NCBI GenBank assembly: GCA_965652545.1
Contig: CBFGWV010000304.1
Span: 1 to 5,722, forward strand
From: CBFGWV01 sp965652545
GTDB lineage: Bacteria > Pseudomonadota > Gammaproteobacteria > Competibacterales > Competibacteraceae
Reading direction: 5' to 3'
Length of the DNA: 5,722 bases
The notes beneath the pieces are model-generated. The model did not search any database. It worked only from the letters and a program-made list of their open reading frames with translations, and had not been told where the DNA came from. Positions within the stretch are counted from its first letter, which is position 1; each line of letters begins with the position of its first letter. Shown here piece after piece: positions 5,683 through 5,722 of the stretch. The position numbers and the translations under genes were made by a program.

Positions 5683-5722
5683 CTGGGGCGGGTCCATGCG
5701 GGTGCGGTGCGTGCTTGGTTGG

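Noticed and set aside
5020..5697. Open frame of 225 codons on the minus strand opposite the ATPase
   Set aside because: The translation is His/Arg/Leu-rich with no domain, and the openness follows from the G-rich sense strand with few codons that give antisense stops.
5683..5722. Possible new gene start at the ATG at 5696 near the right edge
   Set aside because: Only about nine codons remain before the edge, the ribosome binding site is unconvincing, and no family is recognisable.

Overview
The window looks like chromosomal DNA from a GC-rich Gram-negative proteobacterium, probably a beta- or gammaproteobacterium of the Burkholderiales or Pseudomonadales kind. The clues are the overall high GC with strong G/C at third codon positions, a periplasmic binding protein with a signal peptide, a LysR regulator of the HypT/QseD type, and a DinB protein of the sort common in those groups. 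This assignment is an impression; no species can be named from the sequence. I see no insertion sequence, prophage, tRNA, rRNA, CRISPR array or origin.

Layout. Bases 1-524 hold the 3' part of a DinB/YfiT-like putative metal-dependent enzyme gene on the plus strand, cut by the left edge. It converges, with no gap, on a LysR-type regulator gene on the minus strand (525-1430); the two stop codons together form one TGATCA palindrome. Bases 1431-1539 are the divergent regulatory region between the regulator and the operon it probably controls. The operon runs to the right: an aspartate/glutamate racemase family enzyme (1540-2346), a periplasmic polar amino acid binding protein (2343-3185), two inner-membrane permeases (3269-4021 and 4032-4895) and the ATPase (4912-5682). 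The last 40 bases hold nothing I can support.

How the genes fit together. The four transport genes make a complete ABC importer of the polar amino acid family: one binding protein, two different permeases and one ATPase. The racemase is the first gene and overlaps the binding protein gene by four bases (ATGA), so its expression appears tied to uptake. The simplest reading is that the importer brings in an amino acid and the racemase changes its chirality, either to use a D-amino acid or to make one. The divergent LysR protein is the likely controller. A strong hairpin followed by five Ts lies between the binding protein and the first permease. It is well placed to end part of the transcripts and so keep the binding protein in excess.

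The region is mostly a recognisable amino acid uptake operon. I do not see an exotic undescribed system. The points most worth checking are the terminator with a competing upstream fold, the extended racemase C-terminus that swallows the normal gene gap, an inverted repeat in the divergent promoter, and loss of two of three sensing-methionine equivalents in the HypT-like regulator.
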